The notes under the pieces: model-generated
The model's database searches: none
What the model saw: only the letters and a program-made list of their open reading frames with translations
What the model was told of the DNA's origin: nothing
Shown here: one piece after another, positions 28,443 to 37,736 of the stretch
Layout: every line of letters starts with the position of its first letter
How positions within the stretch are numbered: the stretch's first letter is position 1
Made by a program: the position numbers and the translations under genes
Origin: Caloramator proteoclasticus DSM 10124
GTDB taxonomy: Bacteria; Bacillota; Clostridia; Clostridiales; Caloramatoraceae
Direction of reading: 5' to 3'
DNA length: 64,000 nucleotides
NCBI RefSeq assembly: GCF_900129265.1
Contig: NZ_FQVG01000006.1
Coordinates: 1-64,000, forward strand

Positions 28443-28463
28443 GAAGATAAGGGAGGGATTATT

Positions 28464-28646
28464 ATGGCGTTGATAGATTTCAAATGTAAAGAATGCGGAA
28501 ATGAATTTTTTGAAATAGTAAACTCGGATGAAAAGGTTGTATGCCCAAAATGTAAAAGTGATAATGTTGAAAGAGTGTATAAGGGTAAGTTTTATGGAAA
28601 GGGAAATTGTAGTGGAGGATGTTCAACCTGTTCAGGATGTCATTAA
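28464..28646 (+). CDS. FmdB-family zinc-ribbon protein with Cys-rich tail
   Basis: The 60-residue protein starts MALIDFKCKECGNEFFE and has a second CPKCKSDN knuckle, the FmdB/regulatory zinc-ribbon pattern. The C-terminus is unusual: GNCSGGCSTCSGCH holds four Cys and a His that could bind a second metal or cluster. The function is unknown. The gene has its own promoter and a clear terminator. Confidence 0.8.
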   Translation: MALIDFKCKECGNEFFEIVNSDEKVVCPKCKSDNVERVYKGKFYGKGNCSGGCSTCSGCH

Positions 28647-28688
28647 AAGTTCTATAGATAAAAATATTTTCAAGGGTATATAATATAA

Positions 28689-28720
28689 AAAACTGCCTCA
28701 ATATGTATTGAGGCAGTTAA
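28689..28720. terminator. terminator between FmdB-like and Spo0E-like genes
   Basis: AACTGCCTCAATA and TATTGAGGCAGTT pair around TG. It serves both convergent genes. Confidence 0.85.
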
Positions 28721-28721
28721 A

Positions 28722-28886
28722 TTATGCAGAGAATGTTTTTTTAGTATAAATAACGATTAGTCTATCAAGTTCTTGGCTAAGTTTTAAAATTTTACTATAT
28801 TCTTCTTTTTTTATTCCATCCTTTAATTTTAAATTCAGTTCATTAGAAAGTAACTCAATTTTATTTCTAATTTCATCTTTTAGCAT
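28722..28886 (-). CDS. Spo0E-like aspartyl-phosphate phosphatase
   Basis: The 54-residue helical protein begins MLKDEIRNKIELLSNELN and contains the family signature SQELDRLIVIY. Spo0E-type proteins dephosphorylate Spo0A~P and delay sporulation. The start ATG 28886 follows GGGGGAT. The presence of this gene supports a spore-forming host. Confidence 0.85.
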   Translation of the reverse strand: MLKDEIRNKIELLSNELNLKLKDGIKKEEYSKILKLSQELDRLIVIYTKKTFSA

Positions 28887-28987
28887 TCTAATCCCCCACC
28901 ATTTACTCTTTTTAAGACAGCGACAAAGGATATTTTAACATTAATGTATGCACAAATCAATATTTGTTAAAAAATTTATCATTAATT

Positions 28988-29878
28988 TTATTTAACAAAA
29001 TTGATGTTTTTTATATGTTCAATAAATGCTCTTGAAGCAGGGGATAGAGTTTTTTTGTTGTGATAAACAAGATATATAGGTCTTATTATGTCTAAACCCT
29101 CTATAGTATGACACCTTAAAAGGTTAGCTTCTATTAAATCTTTGCAGGCATAATAGGAAACGATAGATACACCAATCTTGTTTTTTACTAATTGTATTAC
29201 CATCTCTAAGGAATTAGCGTTTATTATTGTATTCAGATCCTCAATATTAAAACCTATTTCATATAGTTTTTTTTCAAAAATATGTCTTGTAGCAGAGCCA
29301 TCTTCTCTTTGGATAAAAGGCAATTTAATAATATCTTTAAAATCTACCTTTTCATTTAAATTGTCAAAATTACTTATTAAAACAAGTTTGTCTTGAAATA
29401 TATTTGTATATGTGAGTTTACAGTCATCTATCATATCTCCAACAATACCTAAATCAACATTAAAGGAAATAAGTTGGTCAACCACATATTGTGTACTTCC
29501 TTCCTTTATATCGTAATTAACTTCACTATATAATTTACTAAAGGATTCAATAATTTGAGGAAGTAAAAATCTACAAGGTGTTGTACTGGCGGCAATAGTT
29601 ATTTTACCGCATATTCTATTATCATATAGTGATAAACTCGAAATAGCATTGTCCCTTATATTAACTAAATTTATAGCATACTCATAAAAAAGCTTTCCGG
29701 CTTCAGTTAAACGTATATCCTTTCCGTTTCTATCAAACAGCATAACCTTAAGTTCCTTCTCTAAAGAGGAAATATGAGAACTTATTGTAGGCTGTGATAA
29801 AAAAGTAGCCTCTGCTGCCTTAGAAAAACTTTTATATTTTGCAACATTAATAAATGCCTCAATTTGCTTAAAATCCAT
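28988..29878 (-). CDS. LysR-family regulator, CysL / selenium-metabolism-associated type
   Basis: The 296-residue protein has an N-terminal winged helix-turn-helix (1-65, FSKAAEATFLSQPTISSHIS) and a LysR effector domain (90-290). The N-terminus MDFKQIEAFINVAKYKSFSK matches a clostridial group annotated with sulfur or selenium metabolism. A link to yedF/DUF3343 is possible but the genes are 23 kb apart. It is transcribed divergently from murA, leaving about 200 bases of AT-rich shared leader. Confidence 0.75.
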   Translation of the reverse strand: MDFKQIEAFINVAKYKSFSKAAEATFLSQPTISSHISSLEKELKVMLFDRNGKDIRLTEAGKLFYEYAINLVNIRDNAISSLSLYDNRICGKITIAASTTPCRFLLPQIIESFSKLYSEVNYDIKEGSTQYVVDQLISFNVDLGIVGDMIDDCKLTYTNIFQDKLVLISNFDNLNEKVDFKDIIKLPFIQREDGSATRHIFEKKLYEIGFNIEDLNTIINANSLEMVIQLVKNKIGVSIVSYYACKDLIEANLLRCHTIEGLDIIRPIYLVYHNKKTLSPASRAFIEHIKNINFVK

Positions 29879-30081
29879 ACCATCACCCCAATTATATAGT
29901 AAATGAATATTAACAATTTTTCAACAAATATTATAGATTAACATCGGAGTTATAATTTGTTATCAAAAAATATAAAAATATGTATTAAAAAATCTAATAT
30001 AAAATGCTATAATATCAATTATGGGTATAAAATAGGATAATTATCTTTAAATATAGATTACAAGAAGGATGGGTGCTGTTT

Positions 30082-31356
30082 ATGGAAAAGTTAATTATTG
30101 AAGGCGGTATTCCTTTAAAGGGAGAAGTAGTTGTAGGCGGAGCTAAAAATGCAGCTGTTGCAATACTACCTGCAGTTATACTTGCAGATAAGGGAGAATT
30201 TATAATTGATAATCTTCCTGAAATTGAAGATATAAAATGTCTTGAAGAAATATTAAGGAACCTTGGGGCAAAGGTTGAAGAAATAAGTGATACAGCAGTA
30301 AAAATAGACATAAATGGAGTTAAGGACTACAGAGCCTTAGGTGAAGAAGTTAAGAAGATGAGGGCATCATATTACCTATTAGGTTCATTGCTTTCAAAGT
30401 TTGGACGTGCAGAGGTTGCCTTCCCAGGAGGATGTCCAATTGGGGTAAGACCAATAGATCAGCACATAAAGGGATTTGAAGCAATGGGGGCAAAGGTAAC
30501 TGTTGAACACGGTGTTATTAAGGCCTATACAGAAGATGGTCTAAAGGGTGCCCACATATATCTTGATGTTGTAAGCGTAGGTGCGACAATAAACATAATG
30601 CTTGCGGCAACAAAGGCAAAGGGAGTTACAATTATTGAAAACGCAGCAAAGGAACCCCACGTTGTTGATGTTGCAAACTTTTTAAATAGTATGGGAGCAA
30701 AAATCAAGGGAGCAGGAACAGATGTAATAAAGGTATATGGTGTTGAAGAATTAGTGGCGTGCAATTACAGCGTTATACCAGATCAAATAGAAGCAGGAAC
30801 ATATATGGTTGCAGCAGCAGCAACACTTGGAGATGTTGTATTAAAGAATGTAATACCAAAACATCTTGAATCAATTACTGCAAAGCTCTTAGAGATGGGA
30901 ATAACAGTTGAAGAGGGAGAAGATACAGTAAGAGTTTGTGCAAGTAAAAGACCAAAGGGTATAAATATAAAGACGCTTCCATACCCAGGTTTCCCAACAG
31001 ACCTTCAACAGCCTATGTCAACTCTTTGCACAATAGCAGAAGGTGTTAGCATAATAAATGAAAGTATTTGGGAAGGTCGTTTCAAGCATTGTGATGAATT
31101 AAAGAGGATGGGAGCAAAAATTAAAGTAGAAGGAAGAGTAGCTGTAATTGAAGGGATTGAAAAGCTATCTGGTGCAGAGGTTGCAGCGACAGACCTAAGA
31201 GGGGGAGCCGCTTTAGTTGTTGCTGGACTTGTTGCAGATGGAATAACAGAAGTTACCAACATTCGTCACATAGATAGAGGATATGAAAAAATAGAGCATA
31301 AGCTTCAGGCTTTAGGAGCAAAAATAAAAAGAGTAAAAGAAGAAGGGGCTAACTAA
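30082..31356 (+). CDS. murA: UDP-N-acetylglucosamine 1-carboxyvinyltransferase
   Basis: The 424-residue enzyme does the first committed step of peptidoglycan synthesis. KN motif [13 protein letters not shown] is near residue 20. The fosfomycin-sensitive Cys is in [14 protein letters not shown] near 114. The family ends with a C-terminal [14 protein letters not shown] 30082 gives the standard N-terminus [12 protein letters not shown] 30073 is less likely. Its terminator overlaps the end of the convergent malic enzyme gene. Confidence 0.96.
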   Translation: MEKLIIEGGIPLKGEVVVGGAKNAAVAILPAVILADKGEFIIDNLPEIEDIKCLEEILRNLGAKVEEISDTAVKIDINGVKDYRALGEEVKKMRASYYLLGSLLSKFGRAEVAFPGGCPIGVRPIDQHIKGFEAMGAKVTVEHGVIKAYTEDGLKGAHIYLDVVSVGATINIMLAATKAKGVTIIENAAKEPHVVDVANFLNSMGAKIKGAGTDVIKVYGVEELVACNYSVIPDQIEAGTYMVAAAATLGDVVLKNVIPKHLESITAKLLEMGITVEEGEDTVRVCASKRPKGINIKTLPYPGFPTDLQQPMSTLCTIAEGVSIINESIWEGRFKHCDELKRMGAKIKVEGRVAVIEGIEKLSGAEVAATDLRGGAALVVAGLVADGITEVTNIRHIDRGYEKIEHKLQALGAKIKRVKEEGAN

Positions 31357-31374
31357 TACGTTAGCTCCTTTTTG
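31345..31374. terminator. shared terminator embedded in two convergent gene ends
   Basis: GGGGCTAAC and GTTAGCTCC pair around TAATAC and are followed by TTTTTG. The hairpin contains the stop codons of both murA and the malic enzyme gene. Confidence 0.82.
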
Positions 31375-32536
31375 CTACTCCACTTTTTATTGCTGCTTCA
31401 TAGACTGATTTTGCAACCTTTTTTTGTACCTCTAAGTTAAATGGCTTTGGTATAATATATTCTTCATTTAATTCCTCATCTTTAACTGATTCTGCTATTG
31501 CAAGGGCTGCCGCTATTTTCATCTCTTCATTTATTACTTTTGCTCTTGCATCAAGTGCACCTCTAAATATTCCTGGAAAGGCAAGAACATTATTTATTTG
31601 GTTTGCAAAGTCTGAACGGCCTGTACCAACAATTCTTGCACCAGCTTCCTTTGCATCCTGTGGGAATATTTCAGGCGTTGGATTTGCCATTGCAAACACA
31701 ATAGCATCCCTATTCATTGCTTTAACCATCTCTTTAGTTAATACGTTTGGAGCTGATACACCTATAAAAACATCTGCACCTACTATAACGTCCTTTAATT
31801 CTCCCTTTTCGTTATTTGGATTTGTGATTTTTGCAAGTTGCTTCTTTGTATCATCAACATTTTGTATTCCTCTATAAAGTGCTCCTATTTTATCGCATAC
31901 AACGATATTTTTTGCACCATAGGATAAAAGAAGCTTACAGATTGAAGTTCCGGCTGCACCAGCACCGTTTATAACTATTTTTAAGTCCTCAAGCTTTTTA
32001 TTTACTATTTTTAAAGAATTTATAAGTGCCGCTAAGCACACAATGGCAGTACCGTGTTGGTCATCGTGGAAAACTGGAATATCCAGTTTTTCCTTTAACT
32101 TTTCTTCAATTTCAAAGCACCTTGGAGCAGAGATATCCTCAAGATTTATTCCACCAAAGGATGGAGATATCTTAACAATTGTATCTACTATTTCATCAAC
32201 TTCCTTTGTATTTAGTACTATTGGGAAAGCATCAACATTTGCAAATTTTTTAAAAAGAACAGCTTTGCCCTCCATAACAGGAAGTGAGGCAAGAGGCCCT
32301 ATGTCACCAAGTCCTAAAACTGCAGTTCCATCAGAAACTACAGCAATTGTGTTCCATTTTCTTGTATATGTATATACAAGCTCAGGGTTATTATGTATTT
32401 CTATACAAGGTTGTGCAACACCTGGTGTATATGCAAGGGATAAATCACTTGAATTATTCACTTCAACCCTTGATATAATCTCTATTTTACCTCTCTTTTC
32501 TTCGTGAAACTTCAGTGCTTCATCATAAATGCTCAT
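31361..32536 (-). CDS. malic enzyme (oxaloacetate-decarboxylating malate dehydrogenase)
   Basis: The 391-residue enzyme converts malate to pyruvate and CO2 with NAD(P)+. Its N-terminal domain has YTPGVAQPC near 36 and the metal/substrate region (FHDDQHGTAIV). The Rossmann domain has INGAGAAGTSICKLLL near 190. It is the short form without a phosphotransacetylase tail. It is a monocistronic gene convergent with murA. Confidence 0.94.
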   Translation of the reverse strand: MSIYDEALKFHEEKRGKIEIISRVEVNNSSDLSLAYTPGVAQPCIEIHNNPELVYTYTRKWNTIAVVSDGTAVLGLGDIGPLASLPVMEGKAVLFKKFANVDAFPIVLNTKEVDEIVDTIVKISPSFGGINLEDISAPRCFEIEEKLKEKLDIPVFHDDQHGTAIVCLAALINSLKIVNKKLEDLKIVINGAGAAGTSICKLLLSYGAKNIVVCDKIGALYRGIQNVDDTKKQLAKITNPNNEKGELKDVIVGADVFIGVSAPNVLTKEMVKAMNRDAIVFAMANPTPEIFPQDAKEAGARIVGTGRSDFANQINNVLAFPGIFRGALDARAKVINEEMKIAAALAIAESVKDEELNEEYIIPKPFNLEVQKKVAKSVYEAAIKSGVAKRS

Positions 32537-32641
32537 TTTATCACCCCATTTTTATAATATCAAGAATATTATAACATAAATAATTTCCATTGTAGTTATA
32601 AATGAAAAAAAGTAAAATATACATATGAAAGGAGAGAGAAT

Positions 32642-33430
32642 ATGGATTTTTGTAGTTTATACAGTGGAAGTAGTGGAAACTCAATATATGTAGGGAATGA
32701 GAGAACAAAAATATTAGTTGATGCTGGTTTAAGTGGTAAAAAAATTCAAGAGGGACTTTTAGATATAGGTGTTAATCCAAATGAAATAAATGCAATATTA
32801 ATAACCCACGAGCACGATGACCATATTAAAGCAGCGGGAATATTATCAAGAAGGTTTAACATACCTATTTATGCAAATGCTGATACTTGGAGTGCAATGG
32901 AGTCTCAGATAGGGGATGTGAAGGAGGAAAATATAAAGGTTTTTAGTACTTATAAGCCCTTTGAGATAGGAGATATAACAGTTATACCATTTAAAATACC
33001 TCACGATGCCTCAAACCCCTGTGGTTATAGTTTTATTGAGAAGAATAAAAAGATTTCAATTGCAACAGACATTGGGCACGCAAGCAGGGAAGTTAAGGAT
33101 AACATAAAGGATTCGGATTTAATACTCCTTGAGTCTAATCACGATGTTGAAATGTTAAAGGTAGGGCCATATCCATACTATTTAAAAAGAAGAGTTTTAA
33201 GTGATGTAGGACATTTATCAAATGAGGATTGTGGAAGAACAATTGTGGATATACTAAATAGTAGGATAAAAAGGATAATATTAGGGCACTTAAGTAAAAC
33301 AAATAACTATCCAGAACTTGCATATAGAACAGTTTTATCTATTTTAGAGTCAAATGGAATTAGGGACGGGGTAGACATTGATTTAGACATTGCTCACAGG
33401 GATAGGGTAGGTAAATATTATTCTGTATAA
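32642..33430 (+). CDS. walJ: metallo-beta-lactamase fold hydrolase WalJ (YycJ)
   Basis: The 262-residue protein has the metal motif THEHDDHIKAAG near residue 56, plus later ligands (IATDIGHA, LESNHD, GHLS). It is the YycJ family of double-strand 5'-3' exonuclease-like hydrolases linked to cell-wall and repair functions. The order walJ-htrA-rlmH is the same as in Bacillus, but the WalRK kinase genes are not present here. Confidence 0.9.
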   Translation: MDFCSLYSGSSGNSIYVGNERTKILVDAGLSGKKIQEGLLDIGVNPNEINAILITHEHDDHIKAAGILSRRFNIPIYANADTWSAMESQIGDVKEENIKVFSTYKPFEIGDITVIPFKIPHDASNPCGYSFIEKNKKISIATDIGHASREVKDNIKDSDLILLESNHDVEMLKVGPYPYYLKRRVLSDVGHLSNEDCGRTIVDILNSRIKRIILGHLSKTNNYPELAYRTVLSILESNGIRDGVDIDLDIAHRDRVGKYYSV

Positions 33431-33441
33431 GAGGTGAGGTT

Positions 33442-34530
33442 ATGGAGTATTATGGCAGAAGAAGACCTTCTGCATTCGGCTATTTTTTGTCGGCATTTTT
33501 TGGGGCAGTAATAGGAGGATTTTTGCTTTTAACCTTTGCACCAGAGGCACTTTTTCAAAGATTTCAGGTTAAAGAACCAGAAAAGTTTGAGGTTAAGAAG
33601 GAAGTTGTGTATGAAACTGTAAGCACTGATGTGACAAAGGCAGCAGAGGAGGTTATTCCATCAGTTGTTGGGATAAAGACGACAAGGATACAGAGAAGCT
33701 TTTTTCAAAATAAAAGGGTACAGGGAGTTGGAAGTGGAATTATAATAGACAATGAAGGGTATATTTTAACAAACAATCACGTTGCAGGATATTCATCAAC
33801 TAATATAGTTGTATCCCTTTATGATGGTAGGGAGGTAAATGGCAGAGTTGTATGGGCGGATGAGGTTTTAGACCTTGCTATTGTAAAGATTGATGAAGGA
33901 AACCTTAATGTTGCGAGGCTTGGAGATTCAAAGAATGCAAAAATAGGTGAACCAGTTATTGCAATAGGAAATCCACTTGGCCTTACATTTCAAAGGACTG
34001 TTACAGCGGGAATAATAAGTGCGTTAAATAGAACAATTGAGGTTTCTGAAGGAGTTTTTATGGAGGATTTAATACAGACAGATGCATCAATTAATCCTGG
34101 GAATAGTGGAGGGCCTTTGGTTAGTACCAAAGGAGAAGTTATAGGTATAAATACTGTAAAGGTTACGACTGCAGAGGGAATAGGTTTTGCAGTTCCAATA
34201 AATATAATAAAGCCGATAATAAATTCAATAAAGGCCACAGGAAAATTTGAAACACCTTCCCTTGGAATAAAGGGTTTTGATAAGAACCTTGCGGGATACT
34301 TTGATTTTAAGATAGAAAAGGGCATATATGTCTATGATGTGTTAAGGGCAAGTCCTGCAGCAAGAGCAGGAATTAAAGAGGGAGATGTTATAGTATCAAT
34401 CAACGGTAAGGAAGTAAATACAATGATGGAGCTTAAGGAAGAGATGTTTAAAGTAGGTATTGGAGGTACCTTAACTATTACAATAAAAACACCTGTTGGA
34501 ACAACTAAAAATGTTGAAGTTAAGTTATAG
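33442..34530 (+). CDS. htrA: membrane-anchored HtrA-type serine protease with PDZ domain
   Basis: The 362-residue protein has an N-terminal anchor (about 10-30, FGYFLSAFFGAVIGGFLLLTF) and a trypsin-like domain. The triad is His (ILTNNHVAGY), Asp (DLAIVKI) and Ser (NPGNSGGPLVS). A PDZ domain covers about 275-360. It is a surface quality-control protease. It starts 11 bases after walJ. Confidence 0.93.
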   Translation: MEYYGRRRPSAFGYFLSAFFGAVIGGFLLLTFAPEALFQRFQVKEPEKFEVKKEVVYETVSTDVTKAAEEVIPSVVGIKTTRIQRSFFQNKRVQGVGSGIIIDNEGYILTNNHVAGYSSTNIVVSLYDGREVNGRVVWADEVLDLAIVKIDEGNLNVARLGDSKNAKIGEPVIAIGNPLGLTFQRTVTAGIISALNRTIEVSEGVFMEDLIQTDASINPGNSGGPLVSTKGEVIGINTVKVTTAEGIGFAVPINIIKPIINSIKATGKFETPSLGIKGFDKNLAGYFDFKIEKGIYVYDVLRASPAARAGIKEGDVIVSINGKEVNTMMELKEEMFKVGIGGTLTITIKTPVGTTKNVEVKL

Positions 34531-34553
34531 GCCTAAAAAGGCCTATTTTTATA
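34528..34553 (+). terminator. terminator after htrA
   Basis: ATAGGCCT and AGGCCTAT pair around AAAA, followed by TTTT. The htrA stop is inside it. Confidence 0.75.
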
Positions 34554-34583
34554 TAAAAGTTTTTTGTAGAAAGGAGAGTACTA

Positions 34584-35063
34584 ATGAATATTACTATAGT
34601 ATCAGTTGGAAAATTGAAGGAAAAGTATTTAAAGGAAGGAATAAATGAGTATTTAAAGAGGCTATCAAAGTATGCAAAGGTTGATATAATCGAAGTTCCA
34701 GACGAAAAGGCACCAGAGAATCTTTCTAATAAGGAAGAGGAGATGGTTAAGGAAAAGGAAGGACAGGGTATATTAAAGTATATAAAGGAAAATATGTATG
34801 TAATAGTGCTTGATATAAAGGGTAAACAGCTCTCTTCAGAGGAGCTTGCTGATTTTTTAAGCCAAAGGGCTCTTTTAGGTGAAAGCAACATTGCTTTTGT
34901 AATAGGTGGTTCCCTTGGTCTTTCACAAACAGTTTTAAACAGGGCAAATTATAAATTATCATTTTCAAAGATGACCTTCCCACACCAGCTTATGAGGCTT
35001 ATACTCCTTGAGCAGATTTACAGGGGATTTAGGATAATAAACGGTGAACCGTATCATAAGTAG
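34584..35063 (+). CDS. rlmH: 23S rRNA pseudouridine-1915 N3-methyltransferase
   Basis: The 159-residue SPOUT-fold methyltransferase has [15 protein letters not shown]-like N-terminal sequence ([19 protein letters not shown]), the SAM knot [10 protein letters not shown], and the C-terminal [19 protein letters not shown]. It has the full family length and is preceded by GGAGAG. Confidence 0.97.
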   Translation: MNITIVSVGKLKEKYLKEGINEYLKRLSKYAKVDIIEVPDEKAPENLSNKEEEMVKEKEGQGILKYIKENMYVIVLDIKGKQLSSEELADFLSQRALLGESNIAFVIGGSLGLSQTVLNRANYKLSFSKMTFPHQLMRLILLEQIYRGFRIINGEPYHK

Positions 35064-35337
35064 TTGACAATTAGGCATACATATTATGTATAACTTATTA
35101 ATAAAAATAAAGGAGAAAATATAGTCTATCCTTTATTTTTGTATATTTACGAAAATAATACTTTTGCACTTTGTATTTATATGGAAAGGGTAATAAATAG
35201 TGCGTGCTAAAATTAAATAGAAGGAAGATAAATATAAAAAGCTTCCTTCTTTTTAACTTTATTTTTGATTGTGAATTCTATAATAGAGTTGAGTTTTATT
35301 ATAAAAAACCTATTACAAATAAAAACAAAAACGTATA
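35064..35337. other. gene-free stretch with two strong hairpins
   Basis: I see no credible gene in these 274 bases. The first hairpin (AAAATAAAGGA / TCCTTTATTTTT, 35104-35141) can end rlmH. The second (AGAAGGAAG / CTTCCTTCT, 35219-35255) can end the convergent nhaC-type gene. Between them is about 75 bases with only a nine-codon frame. Confidence 0.7.
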
Positions 35338-36693
35338 TCAATTTCTAAACTCATATCCATCTTGTAAAAATCTATTGCATTTTATATCATTTATAAATAT
35401 CTTGATTAGGTTAAAAAGTGGAAGTAGATACAGATATACTGCATATGGTATAAAGCCTGTAGAGCTAACCTTCATAGCAGTTGTTGGTACAAAGGCGGCA
35501 ATATTCCAGGGAATTAGTGCAGCTAATACAACAGCAGTGTTTTCTAAATCTAATGCAAGTTGGTAGTTATCAACTTCATTGTTTTCATAGCTTTTATTCA
35601 TAAGATGCTGTGTTAGTATAATTGCAATAGATTGATTACATCCAAAGGCTGCTGTTATTATGCTTGTTATACCTGTGTATAAAAACAAAGTATATCTACT
35701 TTTGGCTTTTAGTAATATATCTTCTATTGATTTAAACATATTCGTTCCACTAAATATTCCAGATAGAGCACAGGAAATAAATACAACTAAGGCGGCCTTC
35801 CACATTGATATTATTCCTCCACCCTTTAATATAATGTTTAGAGGATTAGAAGGGTTAAGTTTAAATCCCAGTACTAAAAATGTTAGTACTTCTTTTATGC
35901 TATATTGTTGAAAAATTATAGCAATGGAGGAGGCTGTTAGTATGCTTATAAACATTGATAGCTTTACATCAACTTTAAATAAGGAAAAAATTAGTATTAT
36001 TATTGCTGGCATTAAAACTATTATGTTTATTTTATAAGTTTCAGCTATTTGTTGGCTTAAATTATTTTGTGTGAAACTTATAGGTTTTTGAAGAGAAAAA
36101 ATAAAGTATATAGCAATACTTAATATAAGTGGGAAAATAGATGTTTTAATCATATTCTGTATGTTTATATATAGATTTGTCTTTGTAAGATTTGCAACAA
36201 GGTTTGCACTTGATGCCATTGGAGAACACCTATCTCCAAAGTATGCACCAGCTATAATAGCACCTGCTACAATGTTTATATTTATATTGGTACTTTTAGC
36301 CATTAAAATAAGTGCAACTCCAACTGTACTTACTGTTGCAAGGGCGGATCCTAAGAGAAGGGAAATAATGCAGCTAATTATAAAGCTATAGAGTATAAAA
36401 AAATTAGGATTCATATATTTTATGCCATAGTATATGATTGAAGGAACTGTTCCTGATGCCATCCATATACCTGTTATAGCACCGATTAATACAAATATCT
36501 TAAGTACAACAAGTGATTTCTTACCACCATCAAAGGACATATTAATAATGTCTTTTAAGCTAAAACCTCTTTTAATTGAAATAAAGCAGAAAACGAAAAA
36601 GCCAAAGATTAAAGGATAACCTATAAATATTCCCTTATAAATAGACAAGACTATTACAAAAAAAGTAACTGCCATACCTAAAATAACATCCAT
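35338..36693 (-). CDS. nhaC: Na+/H+ antiporter, NhaC family
   Basis: The 451-residue membrane protein has about eleven hydrophobic helices. Family features include GSALATVSTVGVALILMAK and AGAYFGDRCSPMASSANL, which contains the conserved polar site. It exchanges sodium or malate/lactate-linked cations for protons. ATG 36693 follows AGAGGGG; the longer frame to 36831 lacks a ribosome site and begins with unlikely sequence. Confidence 0.85.
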   Translation of the reverse strand: MDVILGMAVTFFVIVLSIYKGIFIGYPLIFGFFVFCFISIKRGFSLKDIINMSFDGGKKSLVVLKIFVLIGAITGIWMASGTVPSIIYYGIKYMNPNFFILYSFIISCIISLLLGSALATVSTVGVALILMAKSTNININIVAGAIIAGAYFGDRCSPMASSANLVANLTKTNLYINIQNMIKTSIFPLILSIAIYFIFSLQKPISFTQNNLSQQIAETYKINIIVLMPAIIILIFSLFKVDVKLSMFISILTASSIAIIFQQYSIKEVLTFLVLGFKLNPSNPLNIILKGGGIISMWKAALVVFISCALSGIFSGTNMFKSIEDILLKAKSRYTLFLYTGITSIITAAFGCNQSIAIILTQHLMNKSYENNEVDNYQLALDLENTAVVLAALIPWNIAAFVPTTAMKVSSTGFIPYAVYLYLLPLFNLIKIFINDIKCNRFLQDGYEFRN

Positions 36694-36851
36694 ATTAACC
36701 CCTCTTTCGTATTTTATTCCCCTTTTAAAAGTTACAAAAATATAATAAATATTCACAATTGTATAATAACACAAATGATTTGCTTTTACAAAGTGTTTTA
36801 ATAAAAAAATGGGAGAGTATATAAAAATCATAATGTGTCGAATAAAATAGA

Positions 36852-36880
36852 TTGTTTGTAGCTTTTGTATATGATAAAAT
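36852..36880 (+). promoter_or_regulatory. promoter of the lipoprotein L,D-transpeptidase gene
   Basis: TTGTTT and TAAAAT are separated by 17 bases. Confidence 0.6.
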
Positions 36881-36937
36881 AATGCTTGTTTTAAAAGATT
36901 AAATAAATTTATTTTGTTTAAAATTTGGAGGATGGGT

Positions 36938-37702
36938 ATGCAAAAGAAAAAAATATTAAAGAATATGATTGTTTTATTTTTATTTTTTGTTTCTTTAATA
37001 TCTTTTAGCGGATGTAATAAGGAAACTTCAAATGAAAGTAATCAGAATGAGCAGCATATAGTGGTTGCAAAGGCTGAAAATAAAAAAGAGGAAATAAAAG
37101 TAGATGCAGTAAGTGACCAACAACCTTCAGATAATAATAAAGAAAATAAAGAGCAGGATAAAAACAAGACAAATACTTTAGCAACGAAAGAATCAAATAA
37201 AAATGCAACAAAAGAAAGTGTAAAAACAAGTGAAGTTAAAAATAGTACTCAAAAGCAAACAGTAGCGTTAACACCATTAGAACAGGAACTGTTAAAGGAT
37301 ATAAAAGAAAAGAATCTTACAAGTAAAACAGCATATATGGTAATTGTTGATACTCAAAAACAATATACTTATATTATGAAAAAATCAAATGGTTCTTGGG
37401 GATTATATAAATCACTTATTTGTTCAACAGGTGCACCAGAAACACCAACCCCAAAAGGTATATATACAATCCAAGATAGAGCACCTTGGTTTTTTTCAAA
37501 AAGATATCAACAGGGTGGAATGTATTGGGTAAGATTTAAAGGTGATTATTTATTCCACAGCTTACCTATGGATGAAAATAAAAACATAGTTGACTATACA
37601 TTAGGAAAACCTGCATCCCACGGATGTGTAAGATTAAAGGTTGAAGATGCAAAATGGTTCTATAATAGTATAACATTTGGAACAAAACTATATATAAAAT
37701 AA
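36938..37702 (+). CDS. lipoprotein L,D-transpeptidase (YkuD domain)
   Basis: The 254-residue protein has a lipoprotein signal (residues 1-25; lipobox ISFSGC). A long charged, low-complexity linker (25-115, rich in Lys, Asn, Glu, Thr) follows, then a YkuD catalytic domain (130-254) with HSLPMD and the SHGCVRLK active-site Cys. It would form 3-3 peptidoglycan cross-links or attach proteins. ATG 36938 lies six bases after GGAGGA; earlier in-frame codons lie before that site. Confidence 0.9.
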   Translation: MQKKKILKNMIVLFLFFVSLISFSGCNKETSNESNQNEQHIVVAKAENKKEEIKVDAVSDQQPSDNNKENKEQDKNKTNTLATKESNKNATKESVKTSEVKNSTQKQTVALTPLEQELLKDIKEKNLTSKTAYMVIVDTQKQYTYIMKKSNGSWGLYKSLICSTGAPETPTPKGIYTIQDRAPWFFSKRYQQGGMYWVRFKGDYLFHSLPMDENKNIVDYTLGKPASHGCVRLKVEDAKWFYNSITFGTKLYIK

Positions 37703-37736
37703 CCCTGCAAAGCTCTGCTTTGCAGGGTTTTATCAT
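37703..37736. terminator. terminator shared with the convergent stnC-like gene
   Basis: AACCCTGCAAAGC and GCTTTGCAGGGTT pair around TCT, followed by TTATC. Confidence 0.85.

Noticed and set aside
35204-35566. 120-codon plus-strand frame
   Set aside because: Most of it is antisense to the NhaC-type gene and the rest crosses a terminator; no ribosome site.
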